A stretch of 64,000 nt of DNA from Drosophila miranda (taxonomy: Eukaryota; Arthropoda; Insecta; Diptera; Drosophilidae), in contig NW_022881625.1 of NCBI RefSeq assembly GCF_003369915.1, forward strand, positions 10,278,088-10,342,087, given 5' to 3'. A program made the position numbers and the translations under genes. This document shows, piece by piece, positions 1 through 9,152 of the stretch (positions are counted from its first letter, which is position 1; each line of letters opens with the position of its first letter). The notes beneath the pieces are model-generated. The model ran no database searches, was not told the origin of the DNA, and saw nothing but the letters and a program-made list of their open reading frames with translations.

Positions 1-56
1 ATCTCGAAAAAAAAAATAAAAAATAAATCCGTAAAATCGTTGTGAAAAAAGTAAAA

Positions 57-577
57 ATGTCTGATGTGAAAATAAAATTCGATTGGGGCGACGCCAGCCC
101 ATGCCACAGGCCTTCAAGGAGAAGGAGGTGGCCAAGGCCGGCTGCCACACCCCCCGGGTCTACCGCTTCAAGGACATCTACGAGGGCAAGAGGAAGCAGC
201 AGCTGAGCAAGTGCCTCGAGGCGGAGCGCAAGCAGCGCGAGTTCCACAGCCGTCCAGTGCCCAACTTTCCCCAGATACACGAGCGCCAGGCGGCCAAGCC
301 CGTCGTCCACCGTGTCACCCAGCCGGTCACCCCCAACGTGCTCAAGAACTCTGCTCCGGCAGAGATGAGGCGCCGCCAGCGGCTGGAGTTGGAGTCCTCG
401 CGTCCAGCTCTGAAGCCTCTGCCCAGCAACTTCAATGCCCAGACCTCGCAGAAGCAGGAGGCCCGTCGCCAGCAGCAGGAGCAGCGCCTCCGTAAGGAGC
501 GTGAGGACTACCAGAAGCACCGCCAGTTGACCACGTTCCGGGTTAGTCCCAGCCCGTTCAGCACTACGCCACGTTAG
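57..577 (+). pseudogene. T1: TPX2-like gene copy with N-terminal 10-bp deletion
   Basis: First of four copies of a short, intron-free basic gene; the intact copy is T4 at 43906-44436. The ATG is at 57, but compared with T4 ten bases are missing after the codons for GDA (near 95), which shifts the frame. The original frame can resume at the internal ATG at 111 and is then open to the TAG at 575-577, giving about 155 residues that lack the conserved amino end. One late substitution (FRVSP for FRASP) also differs from T4. The window starts just 5' of the ATG, so the upstream flank is not visible. A truncated product from the internal ATG is possible but unproven. Confidence 0.6.
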
Positions 578-999
578 TGGGGAGTGGCCTTCCTTTTTCC
601 CCTCATCCCTTTGCCCCTTTTTCAATTTTGTTTTGCTTCGTTTTTTAAATTGTTGTTCAAATTTGTTTTGTTGTTCGAAGAAATTAAATTACTATAATCA
701 GCACATGAGTGTGAATGACTGCACAATCAATTTGTTCGGCATACCCTTGGCGAGGGGTACACCACCAAAGGGTCGAAACGAAACGCACTACAACGAAATC
801 CACCTCGAAAGGGTATCCCTCAGTTCGGTCTCCCAGGCGAGACCCATTTTCTGGTTTAAAATGGCTCGGGACGGTGGCTCCATCAATCAAGTGGCCCCCG
901 ACCCAGCCCCAGGCCAAGCCACAGCCAATCCGCAGGGCAGGGCCACGCCCACGTGTGCCCGTACAAACAATTTGTTGTAAGTGTATCAATTGATGCGCC
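578..999 (+). other. T1 downstream flank
   Basis: This is the 3' untranslated and downstream sequence of T1, repeated after T3 (33524-33965) and T4 (44437-44879). It starts T-rich and carries an ATTAAA polyadenylation-type signal near 683. The rest is unique-looking sequence with no convincing coding signal. It ends where the Q repeat begins (GATGCACGTACG). Confidence 0.5.
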
Positions 1000-1657
1000 C
1001 CCGATGCACGTACGAGTGTGAGCTTTCCACGTGTGCCAGTGTGGAGGAGGAGTACGTCACATAATCAAAAGCACAAATACTAAAACAAGCACTCAAACTG
1101 TCAAAGCGATGATTGATAGTGTTGACATTCGCTTTTTGGCTCCATCAATGCTTTCACTCACCCCAATATTGAGTGAGATGAAAGTGGTCCGAGGTCAGCA
1201 GCACCGATAAGTAGGCAATGGAGAATTTGCATTGGCCGTTTGTTTTAGTGGCTGTCTGTGTTGTCGTTGGTTAATGGCCAGTGTCTTATGTTTGTGCTGT
1301 TTGTGTTGGCTGCTCTGTTGGCGGGGGATGGAATGGGAAGGGGGAAATTTGCCTGCTCCCGTATAACCGCCCGGATACTTTAAACTTCCGGATCTTACGA
1401 TCCGGGCGCGAGACGCTCCGAAGAGTCGACCGCATAGCATCTTGTGGGCGGTTTAAGTGGCTTTGTTGGAGCATTTGGCAGAGTGGCGAAGGATGGCAGT
1501 GTTCATTTTAGTCCTGCTCAACCGCATTTGGCATTTAGTGGGTGAGGAGTTGGCTGGGCATTAATTGCCGAAGTTGGCGACCGATAACACACCGGCATTG
1601 ATAAATACAATTTGAATTTGTAGTGACTTTTTGGTGTGTTATCGGCTCGGGTATTTT
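1000..1657 (+). repeat. Q + R1 repeat
   Basis: Q (about 150 bp, 1000-1150) is followed by R (1151-1657), an unidentified roughly 530-bp repeat present nine times here. R contains several inverted repeats: a pair of arms around CCACTTTCA at its start in H-linked copies, CCGGATC-TTAC-GATCCGG in the middle, TAACCGCCC/GGGCGGTTTA around that, and CCGATAACACACC/GGTGTGTTATCGG at its outer end. Short frames of 62-115 codons are conserved only because the copies are near-identical. R1 lacks about 25 bp that other copies have near the G-run. It could be a MITE, an untranslated part of H, or a flanking segment. Confidence 0.55.
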
Positions 1658-2628
1658 TATACCCGATACTCAAAATGAGTATTGTCCCTCTGTCCGTCCC
1701 CTTCAGCGCCTAGTGCTCAAAGACTATAAGAGCTAGAGCAACGATGTTTTGGCTGCAGACTTCTGTGATATGTCACTGCTACAAAAATATTTCAAAACTT
1801 CGCCCCGCCCACTTCCGCCCCCACAAAAGACGAAAATCTGTGGCATCCACAGTTTTAAAGATATGAGAAAACCAAAAACGTAGAATTGTAGAGAATGCCC
1901 ATGTCTTTAAGACTGCGGAATCTGAATTGGATCGTATTATTATTATAGCCAGCATCAAGAAAACAATTTCATTTTTTCTCGCCCTGTCTCTCTCTAACAC
2001 ACACGTAGCATAGGCGGCTTTGCTTAGAGTAAAACATTAGCGCCTAGATCTCAGAGACTACAAAAGCTAGAGCAACCAAATTTGGTATCCACACTCCTAA
2101 TATATCGGACCGAGACGAGTTTGTTTCAAAATTTCGCCACACCTCCTTCCGCCCCCGCAAAGGACGAAAATCTGGGGATATTCAAAAATCTCAGAGACTA
2201 TTAAGGCTAGAGTAACCAAATTTGGTATCCGCACCCCTGTCACACCTTACTATAAAACGTGTATCTCAAAATTTCGCTCCACCCCCTTCCGCCCACACAA
2301 AGGACGAAAATCTGTTGCATTCACAATATTGCACATTTGAGAAAACTAAAAACGCAGAATCATAGATAATGACCATATCTATCAGATTGCTGAATCTGAA
2401 TCTGGATCAGATCAGATCATTTTTATAGCCAATAGGAACAAATCAATTTGCAGTGGCTACGCAGCGCCCGACGTCACGCTCAGACTGATTTTCTGTCTCT
2501 CTCGCACGCACTCTTTGTCGTGTCGTTTAATATTAGCGGCGTCTGCCGGAGGAGAGCCATACTGACTTAGTATCGGGTATAACCGTAGAGTTGCGGTGTC
2601 CGCAGCAACTCACAACGTTCCCCCTCGT
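1658..2628 (+). mobile_element. D1: DINE-1/INE-1-like Helentron copy, internally deleted
   Basis: Non-coding element starting TATACCCGATACTC and ending in a hairpin (GTTGCGGTGTCCGCAGCAAC) followed by CCCCCTCGTT. The start, the palindromic TACTCAAAATGAGTA and the repeated GGACGAAAATCTG blocks match the Drosophila INE-1/DINE-1 pattern. Compared with full copies (e.g. D4) about 150 bp is missing near the start, including the GACAGACG microsatellite and the CAAGAATATATATAC block. It lies between R1 and X1. Confidence 0.75.
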
Positions 2629-3536
2629 TTTTTTTTTATAACTAAGTGGGTGTGAGTGTTTGTTAAGCAAGGCATTCTAGTAGGACTAAGTAGGCACTTG
2701 CGTGCCCTTTAAGAGTACTAACACTTTTCTAAGAAGCTTGCCACCAAGACATCAAGACAACAGTTATTTTGAAAACCCTCATGCAATATACGAATGTAAT
2801 AAACTTTAATATTTATGTACATATGTATGTACATAAGATATTTTATAATTGAATTAGAAAATTTATGGGTATTGTCCATGAGAGTATTCAAGGTGCGACC
2901 GGCATCTAAATTTTTGCTTTGCAGATTCCCAATTGACAATTGATTTGAAATATATGTAAAGGACAGTGTATCAAGCAGTTAGCACTATCCCATCTAAATT
3001 AACATTTGAACTTAAGATACCATCGATAAGACCTAACCGATATAACCAGACTTAACCGATGTTTAAAAGACCTAACCGATAAGGGGTTATCGATACGGGA
3101 GTCGGTTGTTGGAAGTAGAAGCAGAAAGTTGAACAAAAAGTCGGAAGAACAGACTCATTAATTGCACATCTTAAATCATACACTTTGTACTCTTTTTCGA
3201 AAAACACTATTAATAAACGATACATTATTATTAATCTTACATTTGGGGGCTCGTCCGCGTCGAATACAGAGCTCGGAGTGTGTGAAAAAGAAAAACAGAA
3301 GAAAGCAGAAGCTGATGCAAGAAGAGGATTGTTGAAAAGTTGTTAAAGTTGTTGTTTGTAGCTTCATAAAGTTGTAAAGTTGTTGTTGGTGTCTATAAAC
3401 ATTAAGTTGAACAATCCAAATTCTGTGAGCCTAACAGTAGACACGGAGTTTAATAAAAGATCGGTCGTTTAATTCGGTTGGAAAATTGTGAAATTCATTG
3501 TCGCGCCGCAGCGTCGCCTTGTCCGTGCGCAGTACG
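2629..3536 (+). mobile_element. X1: LTR-retrotransposon 5' fragment (LTR, primer site, leader)
   Basis: A T-run leads into an LTR-like region of about 600 bp ending CTTACA at 3241. Two bases later comes TGGGGGCTCGTCCG (3244-3257), which matches a primer-binding site for tRNA-Pro. About 280 bp of purine-rich leader follows, then the sequence breaks into Q. There is no gag or pol. The exact LTR start is not clear. Other copies are X2 (+, 35623-36529), X3 (-, 10963-12040) and X4 (-, 26334-27239). The element family is not identified. Confidence 0.55.
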
Positions 3537-4220
3537 CCCCGATGCACGTACGAGTGTGAGCTTTCCACGTGTGCCAGTGTGGAGGAGGAGTACGTCACAT
3601 AATCAAAAGCACAAATACTAAAACAAGCACTCAAACTGTCAAAGCGATGATTGATAGTGTTGACATTCGCTTTTTGGCTCCATCAATGCTTTCACTCACC
3701 CCAATATTGAGTGAGATGAAAGTGGTCCGAGGGCAGCAGCACCGATAAGTAGGCAATGGAGAATTTGCATTGGCCGTTTGTTTTAGTGGCTGTCTGTGTT
3801 GACGTTGGTTAATGGCCAGTGTCTTATGTTTGCGCTGTTTGTGTTGGCTGCTCTGTTGGCGGGGGATGGAATGGGAAGGGGGAAATTTGCCTGCTCCCGT
3901 ATAACCGCCCGGATACTTTAAACTTCCGGATCTTACGATCCGGGCGCGAGACGCTCCGAAGAGTCGACCGCATAGCATCTTGTGGGCGGTTTAAGTGGCT
4001 TTGTTGGAGCATTTGGCAGAGTGGCGAAGGATGGCAGTGTTCATTTTAGTCCTGCTCAACCGCATTTGGCATTTAGTGACGTTTGAAGTGGGTGGGGGGG
4101 GTGGGTGAGGAGTTGGCTGGGCATTAATTGCCGAAGTTGGCGACCGATAACACACCGGCATTGATAAATGCAATTTGAATTTGTAGTGACTTTTTGGTGT
4201 GTTATCGGCTCGGGTATTTT
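3537..4220 (+). repeat. Q + R2 repeat
   Basis: Second Q-R pair, directly downstream of X1; R2 proper is 3689-4220. It is near-identical to R7 and to the reversed R4, the other X-linked copies; all three share a T-to-A change near the middle (TTGACGTTGG instead of TTGTCGTTGG). This linked variant supports duplication of the whole X-Q-R-D block. Confidence 0.6.
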
Positions 4221-5150
4221 TATACCCGATACTCAAAATGAGTATTGTCCCTCTGTCCGTCCCCTTCAGCGCCTAGTGCTCAAAGACTATAAGAGCTAGA
4301 GCAACGATGTTTTGGATGCAGACTTCTGTGATATGTCACTGCTACAAAAATATTTCAAAACTTCGCCCCGCCCACTTCCGCCCCCACAAAAGACGAAAAT
4401 CTGTGGCATCCACAGTTTTAAAGATATGAGAAAACCAAAAACGTAGAATTGTAGAGAATGACCATATCTTTAAGACTGCGGAATCTGAATTGGATCGTAC
4501 TATTATTATAGCCAGCATCAAGAAAACAATTTCATTTTTTCTCGCCCTGTCTCTCTCTAACACACACGTAGCATAGGCGGCTTTGCTAAGAGTAAAACAT
4601 TAGCGCCAAGATCTCAGAGACTACAAAAGCTAGAGCAACCAAATTTGGTATCCACACTCCTAATATATCGGACCGAGACGAGTTTGTTTCAAAATTTCGC
4701 CACACCCCCTTCCGCCCACGCAAAGGACGAAAATCTGGGGATATTCAAAAATCTCAGAGACTATTAAGGCTAGAGTAACCAAATTTGGTATCCGCACTCC
4801 TGTTAGATCTTACTATAAAACGTGTATCTCAAAATTTCGCCCCACCCCCTTCCGCCCACACAAAGGACGAAAATCTGTTGCATCCACAATATTTTACATT
4901 CGAAAAAACTAAAAACGCAGAAGCATAGATAATGACCATATCTATCAGATTGCTGAATCTGGATCAGATCAGATCATTTTTATAGCCAATAGGAACAAAT
5001 CAATTTGCAGTGGCTACGCAGCGCCCGACGTCACGCTCAGACTGATTTTCTGTCTCTCTCGCACGCACGGAGGAGAGCCATACTGACTTAGTATCGGGGA
5101 TAACCGTAGAGTTGCGGTGTCCGCAGCAACTCACAACGTTCCCCCTCGTT
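4221..5150 (+). mobile_element. D2: DINE-1-like copy at the R/H boundary
   Basis: A 930-bp copy inserted between GGGTATTTT and CTAATTGG. The same site is empty at 9145-9160 and 42181-42195, so the element ends are exact and there is no target duplication, only a T-T target. It has the same internal deletion as D1 plus a further loss of about 33 bp before GGAGGAGAGCC. Confidence 0.8.
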
Positions 5151-5619
5151 CTAATTGGCGTGGTATTTTTGGGTCATTAATGGCGTTGCCACTTGTCAGG
5201 TATTGGGGAATGGGTGATAGTTGGGAAAGAAGAAGAAGAGGGGAAGGTAAATATGCTAAAATAAATAACTAAAATTAATTAAATTACATTACAGCTAAGG
5301 ACAATCTATCTACAATTACTACAAATAAGGACTACAAAACTACAGAGATATATACAAGGTAAAACAAACAATAATTACAATACATTTACACAACAATAAA
5401 CATACTTAAATATCATTTATTTTTAACAGGAGGACAACTACAACAAAGCACCGGCCGGCATGGCAAACGCAATGCAGAACATTGCGCCGCATACCGGCCG
5501 GCTCTGTTGTCCCCATGTGCAGGATTAGTGGCACCATCTGGGATCTTTGGTGGCGATGGCTGGACTTGGAGATGGCGTGCATCGTGGGTAAAGGTGTTCA
5601 TTGACGAGCGGCTCTGGTC

Positions 5620-5960
5620 CCGCCGCCCACGTTGCATCTGTCGTTGGTTGGTGTTGGCTGCTGCACTCGAGTGGCACTGGTCCGGCCACCAAACTGCATT
5701 GTCGTTGTGCTGGCGTTGACATCGAAAAGTGATGCCAACGAATCATGATATTGGCCGCATCCAAGTGGCGAACTGGTCCGGTCACCAGGATACGTTGTCG
5801 TTTTTGTTGTTGTTGGCCGCATCCGAGTGGCTGCTGGTCCGGCCACCCAGGATGCGCTGTCAGTTGGATTGGCCTGGCCTCCTCGGCGACGTTCATCGTC
5901 GGTTTTTAATGGCGTTTTGAGTGGCTGCTGGTCCGGCCACCCAGTTGAGGAGGTGTTTGC
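5620..5960 (-). repeat. Imperfect GGCCGGACC repeats in the H1 3' region
   Basis: At least five imperfect units share a core seen on the plus strand as CTGGTCCGGCCACC, spaced about 60-80 bp and separated by ATCCGAGTGG- or ATCCAAGTGG-like sequence. The same units occur in H2, H5, H6, H7, H8 and, more divergent, in H9 (61500-62265). H4 has lost about 335 bp covering most of them. Confidence 0.6.
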
Positions 5961-6066
5961 TTTGGCGTGTGATTTTAATTTGTTTATTTGCAGGTACTTG
6001 TCGGCGTTTGGATGTTGTTGCTGGCGACCCTTGTCTGATTTGTGTTGGCTTAAGAGACGTTTGCGG

Positions 6067-6119
6067 GTGAGTATTTGTGTTTATTGGCAGCCTCTCTCCT
6101 GATTCTCCTTCTTTTGCAG
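6067..6119 (+). other. Candidate antisense intron 1 in H1
   Basis: On the plus strand, antisense to H1, GTGAGTATTT at 6067 pairs with a pyrimidine-rich CTTCTTTTGCAG ending at 6119: 53 nt, a normal short Drosophila intron length. An upstream acceptor (TTTATTTGCAG, ending 5993) would define a 73-nt exon. Matching positions are 10069-10121, 32181-32233, 39094-39146, 43106-43158 and 47411-47463. Splicing is inferred from sequence only. Confidence 0.5.
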
Positions 6120-6175
6120 GATTTGCTGGCGTCCGGCGGCTCAACACCAGGCCATCCCGCCCTCACATAATTGGC

Positions 6176-6394
6176 ATGAGAGACGGGTGTGACCCAGTGG
6201 AGCGGCAACAGGCGCCAGCATCTGTGTCGTCGTTGGAAATGGCTGCTGTCTGTTTGGAGTGGCGTGACGTCATTGTGATGGTCGGTGGCAGCGTCATCAG
6301 AAAGGGGCCTCATATTCCGCCCATTTGGCAGGAAATTGTCAATATTGGTGGCGAGGCAGCTTCTTGTTGGTCAGCTCTGTCTGGTGATTGGCAG
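6176..6394 (+). other. Candidate antisense exon with an open frame
   Basis: The exon would run 6120-6394. From the ATG at 6176 one frame is open to the GTAAGT donor at 6395. H2-type copies differ by many substitutions and by two compensating single-base length changes, yet keep the same frame and end in the same residues (SALSGDWQ). The residues match no family I recognise. The frame beyond the next intron differs between the two H subtypes, so a conserved protein is doubtful; it may be a non-coding antisense exon. Confidence 0.3.
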
Positions 6395-6466
6395 GTAAGT
6401 GTGGATTTTGTGTGTTTTGGCAGTCCTTCTTTGTTGTCCGTATTGACGTCTTTTTCATTGTTGCAG
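6395..6466 (+). other. Candidate antisense intron 2 in H1
   Basis: CAG|GTAAGTGTGG at 6395 and TTTTTCATTGTTGCAG ending at 6466 bracket 72 nt. Equivalent introns are at 10397-10469, 32509-32581, 39422-39493, 43434-43506 and 47739-47811; the H2, H4, H6 and H7 versions are 73 nt. Confidence 0.5.
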
Positions 6467-6497
6467 TGGCTGGCCTCTGGACCGACGATTGGGCACA

Positions 6498-8122
6498 TCA
6501 ATGGGCGCCGCCCGATCGCATGCTTTCGCGTGCGCTGGCGATTTGGGCCCTCCACACTTGGCCCAGACCCTCTAGCTCGTCGAATGGATCGTGGTCGGTC
6601 CATTCGTCGTCATCTTCGTCGTCAATTGCTTCGCAGTCCATATCGGATTCGGAGTCCGATATGGCTGCGGCGTCATGGTGCGTATTTGGTGCTGGTCGTG
6701 GTGATGGCTGTGTGGATGCTGCTGCTGCTGTTGTTGTCCGTTGTGGCGGCACTCCTCCCGTGCTCTCGTCCCTTGCCTGCAGCAGGTTTGTCAGTTTTGT
6801 TGAAATTGCTGCCAGTTTTTCTTCCAGCTCTTCTTCTGGCATCTCTTTTCAAGATATGGGCACAGCTCCCATCGCACTGGGCGCCTGGCTGCTGCTGTAG
6901 CTGGGGTTGGCGTGGCTCCGGAGCACGATTTGGGATCGGCTGCATCGGCTGGACCCTCTGGTATTGGCGCCCCCTGGTCGATGGCTGGGGATGTTGGTCG
7001 CGATGCTGTAGTTGTTGTCGATGCTGCCGACCCGTTGGCGTTGGCGTTGCTGCTGCGGCTGTGGGTGGAGTGGCTGTGTGGGTGGCTGCTGCTGCAACTG
7101 TCGCTGTAGTGGCTGCTGGTGACGTTGTTGTGTACCCCTCGGCCTGCATGCAGTCCCGGAACCAGTCAGAGGGCGTGGAATGGGGAAGACCTCGGATGAG
7201 GATCCTCAATCCTCTGTCCTCCACAGGCTGATGCCCGAACTCGCCGTGCCGGATGTCATTGGCAATGGCAAGGGTGTGTGTATTGGGAGTGGCAGTAGTT
7301 GTGTTGGTGTTGGTATTGGCGAGGGTGCTGGTGTGAGTGGCGGTGACGGTGTTGGTGTTTGTATTTGTGTTTTGTGTTTGCTGCCGCTGCTGGTGATGGC
7401 GGCCCCGTCGTCTAGCCTGCTTCCTCTCACCCTCACCGTCATCGTCACTCCCACTGTCGATGAGGGCGCGGCGTCGTTTTGGTGTTGGTGGGATTGGTGG
7501 CATATGTGCAGGCTGGGCATTGGCCCGGATCGACCCGCGGCTTGAACTCGAACCAAGTTCGACACGCAACGAGTTCGATCCGGTCGTGTGTGTGTGTGTG
7601 TGCGTGGCGGCCCTTTGGCCCGCTCTTTTTCGACGGCTTGCCGGCTCTCCTCTGTCTTCTTCCTCTCCCGTTACTCCTGAACTGTTTTGTGCGTCCGAGA
7701 GCGTGAGAGGCGGGAAAAGCGGCAGTGAGAGCGGCGTCTTTTCGGCCTTTCCCTTTGTGTTTGGCGGGTTTTTGGGATTTGGCGGGGTTGCGGGATTTGC
7801 GGTTGGTATTGTTGGTATTGGCGCTGCTGTTGCTGCTGATGTGATGGGACTCGTGGGGGGAGTGGCTGTGGCCGTGGATATATCGGCCATGGCAATGGCT
7901 GGGTACTCACTCGATGGATGGCTGTGGCGTCGGCGCTGCATTGGCTGGGGCGTTGGTTTTGGCGCCTGCGCCGAGGGCTCTGCTGCTGCTGCTGCTAATG
8001 GCGGTGTTGGTGTTGGTGTTGTTGGCTGCTGCTGCTGCTGCTGCTAGGGCGCCTCTGCGGGCCGCTCTGCCGCCGTCGCTGTGTCGTCTGGTTGACCCTC
8101 GTCTGGCCATTCCTCTGGTCAT
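6498..8122 (-). pseudogene. H1 gag-like gene, zinc knuckles deleted, frameshifted
   Basis: Gag-like protein of a jockey-clade/HeT-A-type element. It starts MTRGMARRG at 8122 with an Ala- and Asn/Thr-rich section in one frame to 7907, continues in a second frame (7941-6673, 422 codons) and ends in a third (6842-6498). The main frame has TH repeats, a basic PTPKRRR stretch, an acidic SGSDDD patch and IRHGEFGHQPVEDRGLRILI, the start of the region that precedes the CCHC knuckles in jockey-type gag. About 410 bp with the rest of that region and three knuckles, present in H7, is deleted, leaving Ala/Thr/Gln-rich sequence. The end has a short coiled coil (EEKLAAI) and an acidic tail (DEDDDEWTD). The frame changes make a functional product unlikely unless there is splicing or frameshifting. 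Confidence 0.55.
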
Positions 8123-8244
8123 GGCTGGCTGTTGGTTTGTGTGTTGGCGATCTGCTGCCTGTGTGTTGTTTTTAATTGAAAAGTCTCTTGTGTGTGTGTG
8201 TTTGTGTTTAATGTATTTATTGGCACTTTTATTCACTGCTTTCT

Positions 8245-8620
8245 CATCTATCACAGTTATCTCTTTTTGGTTTGCGATGTGGACGGGAACAAAAGCTTGT
8301 CATAGATAGTAATGGGTGTGGTGGAGGAAGGGCGGCACGGCACGGCACGGCACACAACAGACACCACAAAAAGAACAGGGCAACACAGAAAAAACGTCAA
8401 TGGCGACACGGCACAGAACAGTCAAAAAGCGACACGACACGAAACGGTTATAGACGTACGTCCGACGATCGCGACCTCTCGAGCGGGTGGACGAGATGAG
8501 AGTGGCGGACGAGGTTCATGGTGGAACACTCATAAGTCCACCAACTCCCATAATCTCCCCCTCAACTCGACCGGCCCGATCGCCGATCGTCATTTACCGG
8601 TGCTCTCACCCCCGGTTCCA
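8245..8620 (-). other. H1 5' region with GGCAC pentamers
   Basis: Sequence upstream of the H1 gag with no gene. It has a GGCAC pentamer run (four units here, six in H5 at 41361-41390) and two CGACACGACACG-like blocks. As the 5' end of a HeT-A-like element it would be untranslated leader; no promoter motif is obvious. Confidence 0.4.
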
Positions 8621-9152
8621 CTTTCATTCACCCCCATATTGAGTGAGATGAAAGTGGTCCGAGGTCAGCAGCACCGATAAGTAGGCAATGGAGAATTTGC
8701 ATTGGCCGTTCGTTTTAGTGGCTGTCTGTGTTGTCGTTGGTTAATGGCCAGTGTCTTATGTTTGTGCTGTTTGTGTTGGCTGCTCTGTTGGCGGGGGATG
8801 GAATGGGAAGGGGGAAATTTGCCTGCTCCCGTATAACCGCCCGGTTACTTTAAACTTCCGGATCTTACGATCCGGGCGCGAGACGCTCCGAAGAGTCGAC
8901 CGCATAGCATCTTGTGGGCGGTTTAAATGGCTTTGTTGGGGCATTTGGCAGAGTGGCGAAGGATGGCAGTGTTCATTTTAGTCCTGCTCAACCGCATTTG
9001 GCATTTAGTGACGTTTGAAGTGGGTGGGGGGGTGGGTGAGGAATTGGCTGGGCATTAATTGCCGAAGTTGGCGACCGATAACACACCGGCATTGATAAAT
9101 GCAATTTGAATTTGTAGTGACTTTTTGGTGTGTTATCGGCTCGGGTATTTTT
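8621..9152 (+). repeat. R3 repeat (no Q, no DINE)
   Basis: R copy lying between the 5' end of H1 and the 3' end of H2. The outer end reads GGGTATTTTTCTAATTGG, the uninterrupted form of the site that holds a DINE copy at R2, R5, R7 and R9. The CCGATAACACACC arm is at 9075-9087 and its complement at 9127-9139. The position between head-to-tail H copies leaves open that R is part of the H unit. Confidence 0.6.

Larger units (their letters stand above)
5151..8620 (-). mobile_element. H1: HeT-A-like gag-only non-LTR element
   Basis: Read on the minus strand this is an A/C-rich element of about 3.5 kb: a 5' region (8620-8123), a gag region (8122-6498) and a long 3' region (6497-5151) with imperfect repeats of the motif GGTGGCCGGACCAG. 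It ends in a short A-run against R. Strong sense-strand A/C bias, gag without pol and a repetitive 3' region fit Drosophila telomeric HeT-A-type elements, but membership is inferred. H5 (38178-41656) is a near-identical full copy. Confidence 0.6.

Noticed and set aside
1195..1511. Short frames on both strands of R, repeated in all nine R copies
   Set aside because: They are conserved only because the copies are near-identical, overlap each other on both strands and have no recognisable motif.
6077..7231. 384-codon plus-strand frame through H1 (and a matching one at 39104-40258)
   Set aside because: Its second half is the complement of the low-complexity gag and is made of Leu/Val/Ala/Cys runs. 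Only the 6176-6394 part is discussed, as a possible antisense exon.
7914..8309. Hydrophobic 131-codon plus-strand frame resembling a membrane protein (also near 29426 and inside 40487-41335)
   Set aside because: It is the complement of Ala/Asn/Ser-rich gag codons; the Leu/Ala runs come from GCTGCTGCT repeats.
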